DNA of 64,000 nt, taken from positions 90,340,482 through 90,404,481 of the forward strand of contig CP154956.1 of the NCBI GenBank assembly GCA_039621445.1, given 5' to 3'. Positions 36,750 through 46,964 of the stretch are shown one piece after another. The DNA comes from Euglena gracilis. Lineage: Eukaryota > Euglenida > Euglenophyceae > Euglenales. Numbering within the stretch: position 1 is the first letter of the stretch; the number at the start of each line of letters is the position of its first letter. The position numbers and the translations under genes were made by a program. Below the pieces are notes generated by a model. It made no database searches. It was given only the letters and a program-made list of their open reading frames with translations, and was not told where the DNA came from.

Positions 36750-38355
36750 CCACAACCCTCCCCCTGCAATGCAACTCACCCCCAATCAAAAGAAGGATGG
36801 TCATTTGGTTGAAATCTTTGGCGTTTGGATATAGGGCTCAGTTTGAAGGGGAAAAAGGAACCAAAATTTAGAGAGCTCTTGAGAGTCCAACCCAACCTTT
36901 TAGCAACCAATGCATGCCTCAAATCTGCGGTGCAAGAGGAAAGGTATAGCATGGTCAAATAAATGGGAAACTGCGACCTCCTTATTATTGTCTGGCCTTT
37001 CCTTTTGGGTCCAATAAGAACGCACATGATGTAGCATGCTCGTCAATATGCCCCAATCGATTGTGCCTTTTCATTCCCTCTTGAACAGCCTGAAATCAAG
37101 AGAAAAAATTTATCCACAACCCACCCTTGGGATCCACACCAAGGCCGATTGTCCAAGGACAGGGTCGCCCAAATGTTGTGGGATGTGACCTTCCAATGAT
37201 TTCTGGACAGAGTACAGGGTCCTCAAATTGGTCTCGTTCATTTGAACGCTTTGCAAGCAAACAGAGAGAAAATAAATCAGAGAATCTGTTGAGAAAACGA
37301 ACTGGGGGAGGTGGTAAAAGGGGAAAGATTTCAACTGCTGGTGTTGCTTGATTTTCTTCCGAACCTCTGACTCGTGACACTGGTCAAAAAGGACCGAAGT
37401 GTGGCCGTTGCTGCTCGCACCTGGGGAGTTTCCTCCACGCCTTGAAGGAGCATCTGAAAAGAATGTGCTGCACAATGCATCACCACACTTGCAGGATCAT
37501 CCTCTTGCACCTTGGGGAAAGCACAGGCATGAAACAGAAAACCGATTACTGTTAGCTTTACATGTTTGGAGCATTCTGAACAGCAGAATTGTTGTCACCA
37601 ATCACTGCCACAACGTTCATGCCTTTCCCCTCCAAAAGCGCCTTGCTGGCCTTCATCACCTCCAAATTTTCATCAGCAGCATTGGACCCAGTTTCCACAA
37701 AGTCAATAAAATTGGCTTCCCCTCGAACAACAGAACGATTGTACACATTTTCTGGTGCCGCACATTGGCCCAACCATCCACCCCAAGGGTCACACACGAG
37801 TATTTCACCTGAGATAGACACATGTTTTTTTTTGAAATGAAAAAAATGACAGACCTTCTCCAAAATGCGGTCATCAATTTTCTCAACCAACTTTCTGCTG
37901 AGCTTATGTCGATCCAACCCTAGGGGGATACAACTTCCAAATGGCTTTCAAAACATAGGGTCTTCCACCAACGAAGGGCAGACAATTGCGGGCCCAAATT
38001 GCAGCAATGTACTCGGTCGAGGACAACTCCTCCTGGGCTTTTGCAGCCATTGCCACAAATGCATTCATTTTCTTTTGCCCTGAAGAAAAGTTTTTTTAGG
38101 TTCACAAGAACTACGGACACATTTTAAACCTTTGGGAGTGTGCTGAGCCAAAATGTGTTTCATCTTCAGATGGTTCAACATGGAAGACGAGATCCCATGA
38201 TAAGCCATTTTTCCCTCCTGCCCATTGCCTTTGCAAATCTATAAGATCAATTTTGGGGCGGTGCACAAAGATAGGGCACACCTTGCACGTCAAGGTGTGC
38301 TCCTCACCAACATCTTTCGCAAAATATTCCCAAACCAGCTCTTCTCTGAAGCCAT
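36750..38355 (-). pseudogene. hAT-family transposase with micro-introns, decayed
   Basis: Read on the minus strand, an N-terminal BED zinc finger appears (WEYFAKDV, then TCKIC, then SMLNHLKMKH) once a 43-nt GT-AG intron at 38239-38281 is removed. Further introns at 38080-38120 (41 nt; or 50 nt to 38129), 37920-37968 (49 nt) and 37809-37854 (46 nt) bring the next blocks into frame: AAIWARNCLPFV, VTLGVDGWANVRHQ (with the first catalytic Asp in DGW), then VVAVIGDNNSA and HCAAHSFQMLLQG. These blocks in this order match the hAT/DUF659 transposase core. A frameshift near 37735, between the DGW block and the DN block, and the lack of a clean start or C-terminal dimerisation domain argue for a decayed copy. 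A weak C-terminal block lies near 36800-37030. No terminal inverted repeats were identified with confidence. Confidence 0.75.
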
Positions 38356-38435
38356 GGTGCGATAGCGCAAATAAAACTCTAAGGGTAAAAATAGTCGACT
38401 ATTCATTGGATAGGGGAGATTAATCGGTTTTGTTC

Positions 38436-38900
38436 GTACGAGGTTGAATGAACACTATTCTACCATCCGTCAGACGCGCGGGTTCAATCCCCAGATCGGA
38501 CCAGCCACGGCATCGCGACGCCGCTGTACGGCGGGAAGTTCCGATGGCGTCGCTGGTGTGCAAACAGATCGGTGGATCGTCCCACCGTGCCCGACGGGTG
38601 AGCGCCGTAACCATGTGTTACGGCGGTTGCCTGCCTAACATCGTATCATCAACTGGCTTCGGCCTTCAGCTCTGCAAGGTAGACAACAGCACCCGTTGGA
38701 TACGGTGGTTCGAGACCCTGGTCGGGGATGGAGGACCTCGAGTGCCTCACACCCCAGGGCTAATGACCACCGGCGGAGTGTAGATCCACGGACGAGAAAT
38801 GGAAGTAAAAAAAATATTACTAAAAAAAAACAGCCGTATCGTACACAGCCTTACTCCCCCGAACAAGTCAAATCCAGTAGGCTGTGCCACTGGTAGGGTG
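38436..38900. mobile_element. SINE-like element sharing its tail with the LINE at 47-48.7 kb
   Basis: A ~400-bp body with a B-box-like GGGTTCAATCCCC near 38480 and an A-rich stretch near 38800-38830, ending in a tail (about 38838-38893) that matches the LINE tail at about 48618-48671 almost base for base (shared CAAATCCAGTAGGCTGTGCC). The tail carries an 8-bp stem, CACAGCCT with AGGCTGTG. SINE identity is inferred from length, B-box and shared tail; it could also be a truncated relative of the LINE. Confidence 0.5.
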
Positions 38901-39241
38901 GTGCAGCTCGTGGAAAATGCTCTGAAAGAAAGATAAAATCTGTGAAACCTTTCCATTCATTTTTCGTACATGAAAGTTAGGAAACACCCTGAGCACGCGA
39001 GTCCTACATTCGACACTCGATATGACTTTCCTCCAGGCGGAGGCCACCTCCTTTCTGGTGTGACTCCACACCAGTTGATGTGTGTTGTTCTATTTCCCTC
39101 CTTACAGGTGCACGTCAAAGTGAGTTGGCTGTGTGAAACTCAAAGTTTTCATTATGTTCAGTGCCTTAAGATATTACTGATGTACTAGACCACAGAGTTT
39201 CGACAGGTCTGGCTGTCACCACCAAAGGTCTAAACCGGCGT

Positions 39242-39358
39242 TTGAGACGCCGGGTTCAGGACAGAACCGGCGTCCCCCCCATGGGTTTTCCGGACGCCGG
39301 TTCTGTCCTAAAACCCGGCGTTAGGAAAGCCGGTTCTGTCCAAAACCCGGCGTCCGGA
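39242..39358. repeat. REP-like GACGCCGGGTTC hairpins
   Basis: GACGCCGGGTTC and GAACCGGCGTC arms around AGGACA, followed by further copies in both orientations (CGCCGGTTCTGTCC, ACCCGGCGT). Members of this hairpin family recur at 41425, 41829, 41880, 50880 and 51632. Confidence 0.8.
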
Positions 39359-39681
39359 TGTGGAAATTTTTTAAGACCAAAAACTGTAAGTATGCGACCG
39401 CAACAACGAAAATTTCCTTGTCTGAAGAGGGATGGGAGGCAGAAATGCAGCGTGCCATAATATGATTGATCAGTGGCGGCAGCATTTGAGTGTTTCTGAG
39501 GTTTCCAGGGGGAGGGGGAGGGGATTGCTAGGCATACAGGTTGCCACAGCCGCAGCGATTACAGGGCAAAACTTATTGCCGGTAAGGAAACACATTACGA
39601 TGGGGAGAGAGGACGGGGTGCACCCTCACAACGAGAGCAACACCAAGAGCCATACCGGGGGGGGGGGGGGGCATCGCAAGA

Positions 39682-40540
39682 CTAACACGACAGGTGGCGG
39701 TACTCGTGACACACATCACACATAACTGGGCGCTTGTCCCCACGAGTTTTCAGAGCGAAACCGCAAACAGTGCAACTGTCACCCTCCACTTTTACCTCCG
39801 TCGTTACCGCGCGGAAGGGGGCGAAGGGGTTGGGTGAGTTGCTGAGGTCACTGATGACGGCCGCCTCCTTCGCCGCCGGTGGGGCACAGAAGGCGGCGTG
39901 GTTGTAGTCGGACCGGCAGTGGGCGAACATCTGCCGGCGGTACTGGCTCAGGTCGTCGATGGTGAGGCCGTCGGGGTCGACGGGTGGCTGACATGAGAGG
40001 ACTTGGAAATGAAATAAAAAGTTGTACCACACCCGCTCTGCAGGCAATAGCCTAATAGCGTCAGCCAGGGGCATGCTCGGCAGAGGGTCACGACCATCTT
40101 GCAGAATCGGGGGCAGTTCAGTGAAAAACGGGAACGCACAACATTGAGGGACCTCAATATCGGAGTCCGAGTCTGGCAGGGCTTCAGGCTCCGACTTGAG
40201 CTCCATCTTCAGTTCGGTTTTCTGCACCTTCGGGGGCGGCTGGAGAATTTTGCAGCGAAAACGATGGTTTGTAAAAGATAACAACCTGAACGGCAACGCG
40301 GGCAGCCCGGCGATGCAGGTCATCGCGCCCCGCACGATGGTAGCGATCCACAGTGCGAGGCACAATGCCCACCGCCTTGGCTGCGTCGTGTGCCCCGATG
40401 GCGTTTGCCAACTTCGTAACAAAGGGACGACGCGCCAGGTCCTTGAAGGTGACCTTGCGGTCCAGCACCTTTGCAGCACTCCGCTGCCCCCTTGAAAGTC
40501 GAGTAGGTGGCTGGCTTCGCCCCCTCCCCAGGCTTGCCAC
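39682..40540 (-). CDS. HTH and zinc-cluster protein with two micro-introns
   Basis: Minus-strand gene of unknown name. The first exon (40286-40540) encodes a helix-turn-helix-like segment (KLANAIGAHDAAKAVGI, then TVDRYHRAG). It ends ...RVAVQ at a 46-nt GT-AG intron (40240-40285), and removal joins it in frame to PPPKVQKTELKMELK and an acidic stretch (SDSDIE). A second candidate intron of 45 nt (39988-40032) is frame-neutral, so splicing there is optional. The C-terminus ends in a Cys/His cluster (CTVCGF, then CDVCHEYRHLSC), fitting a small zinc-binding fold, just before the stop at 39682-39684. The start at 40540 is only the first ATG in frame; an upstream exon may exist, since a recombinase-like ORF lies immediately upstream on the same strand. 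DNA binding is inferred; it is probably part of a mobile element. Confidence 0.6.
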
Positions 40541-40604
40541 TCACCCTAGCGGACGACCAAAATGGTGCTTCCCGGGGGGGAAGCTCCCCCCCGTGGCAAA
40601 ATTT

Positions 40605-41250
40605 TCAGCTGGCGCTCCCAGGCTGCCACCGCACACAACTTCTGGTTTGGGTTCGAAGTTGCTCATGCGGTGGCTTCCACACGTTGCCCGGCTTCGGCCG
40701 CAGATTTTTCATGCAGCCGAACTTGACCAAAAGTTCCTGGCCATCGGGCGTCTCTGTGGGGTGAAAATTTCCAACACAAAGTTGTTGTAAACTTGCTTGC
40801 CTGGAGCCCAGATGATAAGCCAGGATGAGGATATTTGTCCACTGTGCTTCCAAAAACGACCGCCAATTTGTGCTGTCCACCAGTTTTTCCAGCTCAGCCT
40901 CAGAAAGCACGGCAGTTTCCTCCCGCTGGGCTGCCAGTTAGCGTTCCCGGCGGTTGGCATCACTCCAAAATTCGTTGAATTTGGGGAACAAACTTGCTTC
41001 CCCTGGAACAACCGTTCCGATGCCTCCGGCTTTCTTGGAAAACGCTGCTGCACCATTTAAGTTGGTTTTCAGCGTTGTCGGCGCCCAACACCGCATTGCA
41101 ACCCCCGCGTCGGCACAAAGTTGTTGCCGCTGGGACAAAGCGTCCGCTTTTTCTTGTGGAGTATCAAAAAGGTACTCCACATCCACCGTAAATTTTGCGA
41201 AGGCCGCAAACCAGTCATCGAGTTTTTCGATGACACTTTTTTTGTGTCCA
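40605..41250 (-). pseudogene. Possible tyrosine-recombinase-like fragment (family member 1)
   Basis: A single minus-strand frame reads from KLDDWFAAFAKFTVDVEYLF near 41240 to KNLRPKPGNV near 40680, broken by one in-frame TAA near 40936. The downstream half has LAYHLGSRQASLQQLCV followed by a VKFGCMK strand, which resembles the catalytic Arg helix (R..SL..L) and the following Lys strand of tyrosine recombinases of the Crypton type. I could not find the HxxR box or the nucleophilic Tyr, so this stays a suggestion. The HTH/zinc gene lies directly downstream in the same orientation and might be part of the same element. Relatives of the upstream half occur at 42354-43030 and 49724-49924. Confidence 0.4.
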
Positions 41251-41424
41251 GAGTTTTTTGAAAATCCTGCAAAGGGCCCAAACTACCCTGTGCAGTCTTT
41301 TCCTGACCACCCCTGGCCCTCGGTTTTTTGGCAAAAGTGTCCCCAAAGAGGGCGAACCACAAGCCTGTGAAGAGAACGAGGTGAAAAACCACTCGCAGAA
41401 TGCCACTACTACAAAAAAGGGGGG

Positions 41425-41935
41425 GCGGACGCCGGTTCTGTCCTGAACCCGGCGTCCCGGACGCCGGGTTCAGGGGGTGTGATCCCCGTGTCCCCCCCCG
41501 TGTCCCCCCCGTGTCCCGCACTTCAGGGGGGTCCCTAGAAGGCGGCCAAGGCACCATACAGCATGAATTTTTATCTGTTTGGCATCATTTTCCAGGGTTT
41601 TTCATGGATTCTCAAGGCCATTTGACTTTCCCCACCCACAATCCCTTTTTTTTTTCACCTAGTATGGCCTGGAGCTTGGCTCGGGGTCAATGTGAAATGA
41701 GTTTTTGGTCCCTCAAAAAGGCACAAATTTCGTCCCAGAAGGTCCTGAAAAGAGGCATGTTTCCCCCGTGTCCCCCCCCCCGTGTCCCCCCCCGTGTCCC
41801 CCCCCCCCGTGTCCCGCCCCACCCCCTCAGGACAGAACCGGCGTCCGCCCCCCCCTTGTTTAAAGCGACGTTTTAGAGACGCCGGGTTCAGGACAGAACC
41901 GGCGTCCCCCCCCTTTGGGCCAAGTACGAGTTAGA
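41425..41935. repeat. REP-like hairpins with CGTGTCCC/C-tract islands
   Basis: GACGCCGGTTCTGTCC and its complement occur at 41425-41475, 41829-41850 and 41878-41912. CCGTGTCCC words with C runs lie at 41480-41520 and 41765-41815. The ~240 bp between them is AT-rich and without a gene. After 41912 the sequence CCCTTTGGGCCA...GTTCCCCTTTAGG recurs near 50912-50965. Confidence 0.75.
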
Positions 41936-42353
41936 AACGCACGTATTTGTGTTCCCCTTTAGGCTTTCTTTAGCACAATGATGGGCGGTTCCCTCGCCAT
42001 TGTAGTCCGCAACGCTCTGCCCGCCAGCCCAACCAGTGCCCAATTTTTGGCAGGGTTGGGGGCGTCGTGGTAAGGTGAACACGAAAAACAGGGCATATTG
42101 CCGCGTTCAGGTTTTTCTCCCAAAATTTAAGACCTTTCAAAAAACAGAATTATTTTGAATCACTTTGAATTGCTTCGAACCCGAGTGGAGAGCAGACCGA
42201 TGATGGAATGGCACACGAGGAGGGACGAAGTCGGTGCACGACCAGTGCAACGACGAACAGCGCAGTGCTGTGGATGATCAGATGGGGACACACTGACGGG
42301 GTTTGCACGGATGACACACCCACGATCCATCAAACGGTCTGCTCCACTGCACC

Positions 42354-43030
42354 GTGTCAAGGATGCCAGGAAGTTCTGCAGGTTGCAGAATTTCCTCAGG
42401 GGGGTGCGCAGCCTCACCAATGGCTTTTTTGGTTGTCAACGCCATGGACCGAATGTTGCCACAACCCCCAAAAGTTCCTGAATTTTTGGCCACAATTAAG
42501 CAGGGTTGGGATAAAAGAAAGAACCCTGATGTTGACCCCTTGCATGGTAACCTTCTGGCGGAGGCTACCAAAAAGAAGGCATCCGGTTCAGAAGGGACAG
42601 AGCAATCCGCATTGGCACACCTCCTTGAATTCGAGGACGTCTGCAATGCGCTTTGCGCTGTCTATGACGAACTAGATGCTTTCCTTTGTGCTTGGGCAGC
42701 TTGGGAGCTTGATCCTGCACTGTTGTTTGATGGGCAAGCGGTCATCAAACAATGTGAGGACCAACGCCGGGCACAGTGTGGCCAGCAATTCAAATTCTGA
42801 CAATTGAAAGCATCGACGTTCAGGGGATACCTGAACGCAGTTGTCCGCATCCATGCGTCATCTCAGCCAGAAACCCCGTTGTACCATCCTCTGAAACGCA
42901 GCTCCCACGGCTGCAAAAATATTTTCCAGGAAAATCAACAAAAAAGTGCCCGAAACCATGGCGTGAAGCATATTCACGAAATACATGGCAGGCGCCAGGC
43001 CTCTCTAAACACGGTTACAAAAAAAATCGT
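42354..43030 (+). pseudogene. Recombinase N-terminal-like ORF (family member 2)
   Basis: A plus-strand frame from 42354 continues past a single TGA (42798-42800). Before the stop it has DELDAFLCAWAAWELDPALL, which aligns with the KLDDWFAAFAKFTVD block of the 41.2-kb copy. After the stop, KASTFRGYLNAVVRIHA resembles the N-terminal core-binding helix of tyrosine recombinases (s-T-h-r-x-Y-l-x-A-h). A 57-nt GT-AG intron (GTGAGGACC...TTGAAAG) would remove the TGA and keep the frame, so either an intron or a nonsense mutation is possible. No catalytic domain is visible. Function is inferred only. Confidence 0.4.
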
Positions 43031-43139
43031 GGGCCATAACCCGTATTCAGGGCGTATAACGGGTTATGCCCACAATTTTTATATAGAAGATGAGCCTCTC
43101 TCATTTTCCACTAACCTCTCACCCCGTCACCGAACACTT

Positions 43140-43350
43140 CTTTGTAAACTCCATAGTATAACCCCCCCAAATAACACCCCCCCCAAATAACACCCCCCCC
43201 CTCGGGGGCCGATTTCGAGCGCCCAAATAACACCCCCCTGTTTTCCTTTGGTTTTCCATGTAAAAATAACACCCCCCCCCAAATAACACCCCCCCCCCTG
43301 GGGCCCCAGTTCGGGTGGGGGGGGGGGGGGTGTTATTTGGGGGGGGGGGG
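43140..43350. repeat. G/C-tract island with AAATAACACCC words
   Basis: CAAATAACACCC words with C runs on the left and the reverse complement GGGTGTTATTTGG with G runs on the right (43320-43350). The same word therefore borders both ends in inverted orientation around ~130 bp of unique sequence. A right-hand half of this island recurs at 48806-48834. Confidence 0.8.
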
Positions 43351-43696
43351 TTACCGACTGCTGACCTGTGGGCGCACAGGGAGTCACGAGGAGGTTCTCC
43401 TTGCGGCGAGGGCCAAAAGAGACGTTTCCCTGGGCCCGGGGCACGGTCTGGGTGAAGCAGTGCTACCCACCGTGTGTTTATCTTACCGTCTTTGTTTTTG
43501 AAACCGTGTATTGGGGCTCTGGCTTCCCGCCCTAACCGGCGTTCTGGACGCCGGTTCGGCGCAGAAATTTCTGCGCCGAACCGGCGTCCAGAACGCCGGT
43601 TCGGGCGGGAAGCCGAAATGTGGCAGTCATTTCCAAGGAGCATAACAGACAGTTCGTTCTGTGTAAAAAAGTATTTTGCACTAGCAACTGCAAACA
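43351..43696. repeat. 346-bp dispersed repeat, copy 1 (empty MITE site)
   Basis: Nearly identical to 49094-49440, including the 94-bp palindrome. It starts TTACCGACTGCTGACC right after a G tract. In this copy the TA at 43352-43353 is uninterrupted; in the other copy a 256-bp element sits there. It contains a small hairpin GAGGAGGTTCTCC. I see no coding sequence and no RNA gene I recognise. Confidence 0.9.
43521..43614. repeat. 94-bp palindrome, copy 1
   Basis: Self-complementary around AAA|TTT at 43567/43568, with GGCTTCCCGCC at one end and GGCGGGAAGCC at the other and CCGGCGTTCTGGACGCCGG inside. Only one base pair (CCCTAACC against the opposite arm) is mismatched. Confidence 0.95.
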
Positions 43697-44099
43697 AGGC
43701 ATTCCGGTCGTCAAAAAGGACGACTTTTGTCAATCGTAAAAAACAGCCATTTATCCTCGTCAGTCAGAAATACAGGGAATTATTTACATCGGTTTTGTCA
43801 AAAATGTTGCGGCGAGACCATTAGAGCATGAATGCTGCCCCGTCATTCGGACTCCCACGACAGAGGAAGGGGGAGGAAGGGACCAAGAGGGCGAAGCACA
43901 AGAAGATGGTGAGCCGGCAAGGGAAGCAGGACCTCACCATCTCGCAGTGCGGAGCCCGAATGGTCTTATGGGTCCGGCTTTTACCGCCTGAGGGAAAAGA
44001 ACAGTGAAGTCGGAAGGGACAAAGGTGGCCCGAAAATTTTGGGCTTATATATGTCCTGGAAGGGCCAGACGTTCCTCAGATTGGCAATGACAAAGAACC

Positions 44100-44510
44100 G
44101 TCCGTCCCCAGCCCCTGTGGCTCCGAACTGGCCAACACCGCCATATTGGCCACAACTTGTGCCAGCCCCCCCCCCCTGTGGCACTAAACTGGGCAACACC
44201 CATGGCACCAAACTGGCCACCACCTGTGCCAACCCCCCCCTGTGGCAAAAACTTGTGCCACCCCCCCCCCCCCCCCTGTGGCACTAAACTGGGCAACACC
44301 CGTGGCACCAAACTGGCCACCACCTGTGCCAACCCCCCCCCCTGTGGCACCAAACTGGCCACAACTTGTGCCAACCCCCCCCTGTGGCACCAAACTGGCC
44401 ACAACTTGTACCAGCCCCCCCCCTGGCACCAAACTGGGCAACACCCGTGGCACAAAACTGACCTGTGCCAACCCCCCCTGTGGCACCAAACCAGCAACGA
44501 TAAGTTCAGC
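44100..44510. repeat. Degenerate tandem repeat of CTGTGGCACCAAACTGG
   Basis: About eight copies of a 35-70 bp unit combining CCCCCTGTGGCAC(C/T)AAACTGG with CCACAACTTGTGCCA or CCACCTGTGCCA, separated by C runs of 6-15. TGGCCACAACTTGTGCCA contains short inverted matches. ORFs across it are repeat-derived. Confidence 0.85.
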
Positions 44511-44711
44511 GGTAAATTGGCAACCACATCTCCACAAGAAACCACACACAAATGCCAACGACACACACGCCTCATCCACATCCTTCCCAAATGACACACC
44601 ACATTACCAGCACAAATTCCCAGTGAAAAAAACAGTTTGTTGCAGCAATTGAGACCGGTGAAAGAAACCAATGTCAGTGCAAAACTTAAAACTGTCGACC
44701 AGTTCCAAGGA

Positions 44712-44860
44712 GGCGGACGGACGGACGGCTGGTGAAAAAAGCGAAGGTCCGGACGGACGGCTGACCTTGTGGGCTTGGTCCAGACGGCTGAAGAAAATGC
44801 ACTTGGTCCAGCTAGCCGGCTGGCCGGCTGGCCAGCTGGCCGGCTGGCCGGCCGTCTTTG
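44712..44860. repeat. GGACGGACGG and GCCGGCTGG repeats
   Basis: GGACGGACGGCTG blocks at 44715-44765, then a GCCGGCTGGCC run at 44812-44855. Same word family as 36255-36345, 46262-46412 and the palindrome arms. Confidence 0.85.
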
Positions 44861-45037
44861 GAAGCGCAGGCGTCTCAGTGGAGCTGGGGTATCTGGCTAG
44901 TAGCGGCTAGCCGCGGCTGGCTGGCTGGCAAAAAAAAGGAGGAGGTCTGGCCAGCCAAGATTTGGTGTTCTGTCCCGAAACTTTCTTCATTTGTTGGACT
45001 AGTCCTTTTTCTCTTTTGATATTGAGAAGTGTATCGT

Positions 45038-45107
45038 GCACACAGTGCAGTTGGTGCAGCATGCAGTTCGGAACTGTAAGGTCGCGGGTTCAAACCCCGC
45101 TGTGTGC
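45038..45107 (+). tRNA. tRNA-Pro(CGG)-like gene
   Basis: The acceptor GCACACA pairs with TGTGTGC, the anticodon stem TGCAG with CTGTA around the loop TTCGGAA (anticodon CGG), and the T stem GCGGG with CCCGC around TTCAAAC. The D arm is short, with a 3-bp stem, and the total is 70 nt. There is no encoded CCA. B-box GGTTCAAACC is intact. The short D arm leaves a pseudogene or a tRNA-derived repeat possible. Confidence 0.6.
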
Positions 45108-45294
45108 AAGTTTTCCTCACCAGAAACTGTCATTTTTTTCGAAGAAATTATGAATCACCCACAGGCAAAAAATGCTTGCATTCCCATTCCTTCTCCTTCA
45201 GTGTCACAATGCCGTTTCGGGTGGAAGCAGTGTGCGATAGTTATGATGAAAGTACAGGGTGCTGAAATGAAGTGAAAATACAGGAACTTATACT

Positions 45295-45849
45295 TTGTGG
45301 AAAGAGGGCCACCACATGCAGGCCACTCAGGCCTTTGCTCTGAACAAATCCACATTCGATCGAGCAGAGGCCTGCCTGCAACACGGGTACAGGCCCTTGG
45401 TGGGTCTACTTGTTTTCTGCTTGGTACTTGCTACTTGCATCACAAGTTTCAAGTATGAACACAGATTTCACAGACAGTTGTCCTTAGATGCTGGTTTTCT
45501 TCTGAAACTTCCATTTTTGTTTCTTGCGTTCTTTATTTGCTGTTCGACAAATGTTCTTGGAAACCAAAATTGGAAGAAGTTTTTCAATCTGGCAAACGGC
45601 CCAAAATTTTGCATTTCACATTTTTTGCGATGTCATGGTTTTTTTTTGGGCCAGATGTGGTGGCCAGTTTTGGGGCAGATGTTCTTCCAGTTTTGGGCTG
45701 GATGTGGTGGCCAGTTTTGGGCCACACGATTCTCTCAAGAAGGAGTTGTTTGGGTGCCATTCTCTTGGAAAGGGGGGGCAGAAAAGCGTTTTGTTTCCGT
45801 TTTTTTTTTTGGCAAAATATGTGTTGTTCAACGAGAAAAATGTCAGTAA
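45295..45849 (+). CDS. Hypothetical ORF, 184 codons, possibly spurious
   Basis: No recognised domain. A hydrophobic stretch (LVGLLVFCLVLATCI) near residues 35-50 and a second (LLKLPFLFLAFFICC) near 67-82 could be membrane segments. The second half is encoded by DNA words repeated locally (GATGTGGTGGCCAGTTTTGG twice, 45654-45718), which argues against selection on the protein there. Weak call. Confidence 0.2.
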   Translation: MWKEGHHMQATQAFALNKSTFDRAEACLQHGYRPLVGLLVFCLVLATCITSFKYEHRFHRQLSLDAGFLLKLPFLFLAFFICCSTNVLGNQNWKKFFNLANGPKFCISHFLRCHGFFLGQMWWPVLGQMFFQFWAGCGGQFWATRFSQEGVVWVPFSWKGGAEKRFVSVFFFGKICVVQREKCQ

Positions 45850-46261
45850 AATTTGACTGCCAAAAGTTTGTTTACTTTATTGACCTTCGTTTATTTCACC
45901 CCCCTCCTCAAAAGTATGAGTTTTTAGGACGGAAAATTTTGAGGAACCCAAAAATCACGTGTTTTTGGGTTTTATTTTTCAAAAAACTTTTCTGGGCAAA
46001 ATCCCCGTTTCCCTGAAAACGGTGAAAATGTTGTGGTGGGTGTGGAGGGGGGGGTCGACTTACCCCCCCTTCCGGTTCTTCCAGCGCAGTCTGTTGGTGC
46101 TGCCGTGAAATATGTTGAAGAAATGTTCATCCACCCGAAAAATAAATAGTCTCGTCTTGCGCAGCACCAGGAAAAACCGAAGGCAGGGACGATTTCTTGA
46201 TTTGACGCGACGAGTGGAGGGAGGCCGTGACTGCTTTTCGGAAGGAAGGAAAATTTTTTTT

Positions 46262-46412
46262 GGTCCAGCCGGCTGGCAAGACATACATTGGTCCGGCTTG
46301 GCGGACGGCTGGCGAAAAAATGCTTCGTCCGGACGGACGGCTGGGCGTCAAGCATTGGTCCGGCTGAAGAGGTCCGGACGGCTCGTACGGACGGACGGCC
46401 AGCCGCCCCCCA
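46262..46412. repeat. GGACGGACGGCTGG repeat block
   Basis: Blocks of CGGACGGACGGC alternate with TTGGTCCGGCT and GGCGAAAAAATGC spacers. The sequence from 46413 to 46964 holds no recognisable gene. Confidence 0.8.
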
Positions 46413-46964
46413 ATGATCAAAAATGAATCAAACAATTGCACAGAAAATCCAAAATTAATTATGTTGCAAACAAACTGGACGGACAAACAAAGAAAAACCT
46501 TCCAGGCAGTTTCCAGGCACAGCAACAGGAACAAGAAGTCAACCACAATGTCCAATCCCAACAAAAAGGGAGCAGTTTAGCAGGGACATGCTCAGGTCCA
46601 GATTAGGAACAAAATCCTTCTGATGAGTTCATTTCACATCAAGCCACCTGTACAGGTCTTACCACTTCATGCTTCAGCCTCTGTGAGATGACAAGTGTGT
46701 GAAATCAGCTGCAACAGCGCCGCAGCCACTCTTGATACACTTCAGCAAATTCTTGTGAGTGATCTGAGGCAGAGAAAAAAGATAATTATCTGACAGCATT
46801 GTTCGGCAAACCTTTGTCCCAGAGGAGAGCTGGATGCCGAGAGAAGTCAGCGTCTTCTGATATCTTTAAGTTTTGTCTGTCATCACAGCATCAAACATCA
46901 TTCTGTGTAGTGGTCTCACTTGGTACGGGTCGTCTGAGTGTGTCCACACAAGGGCCCTGCATGA

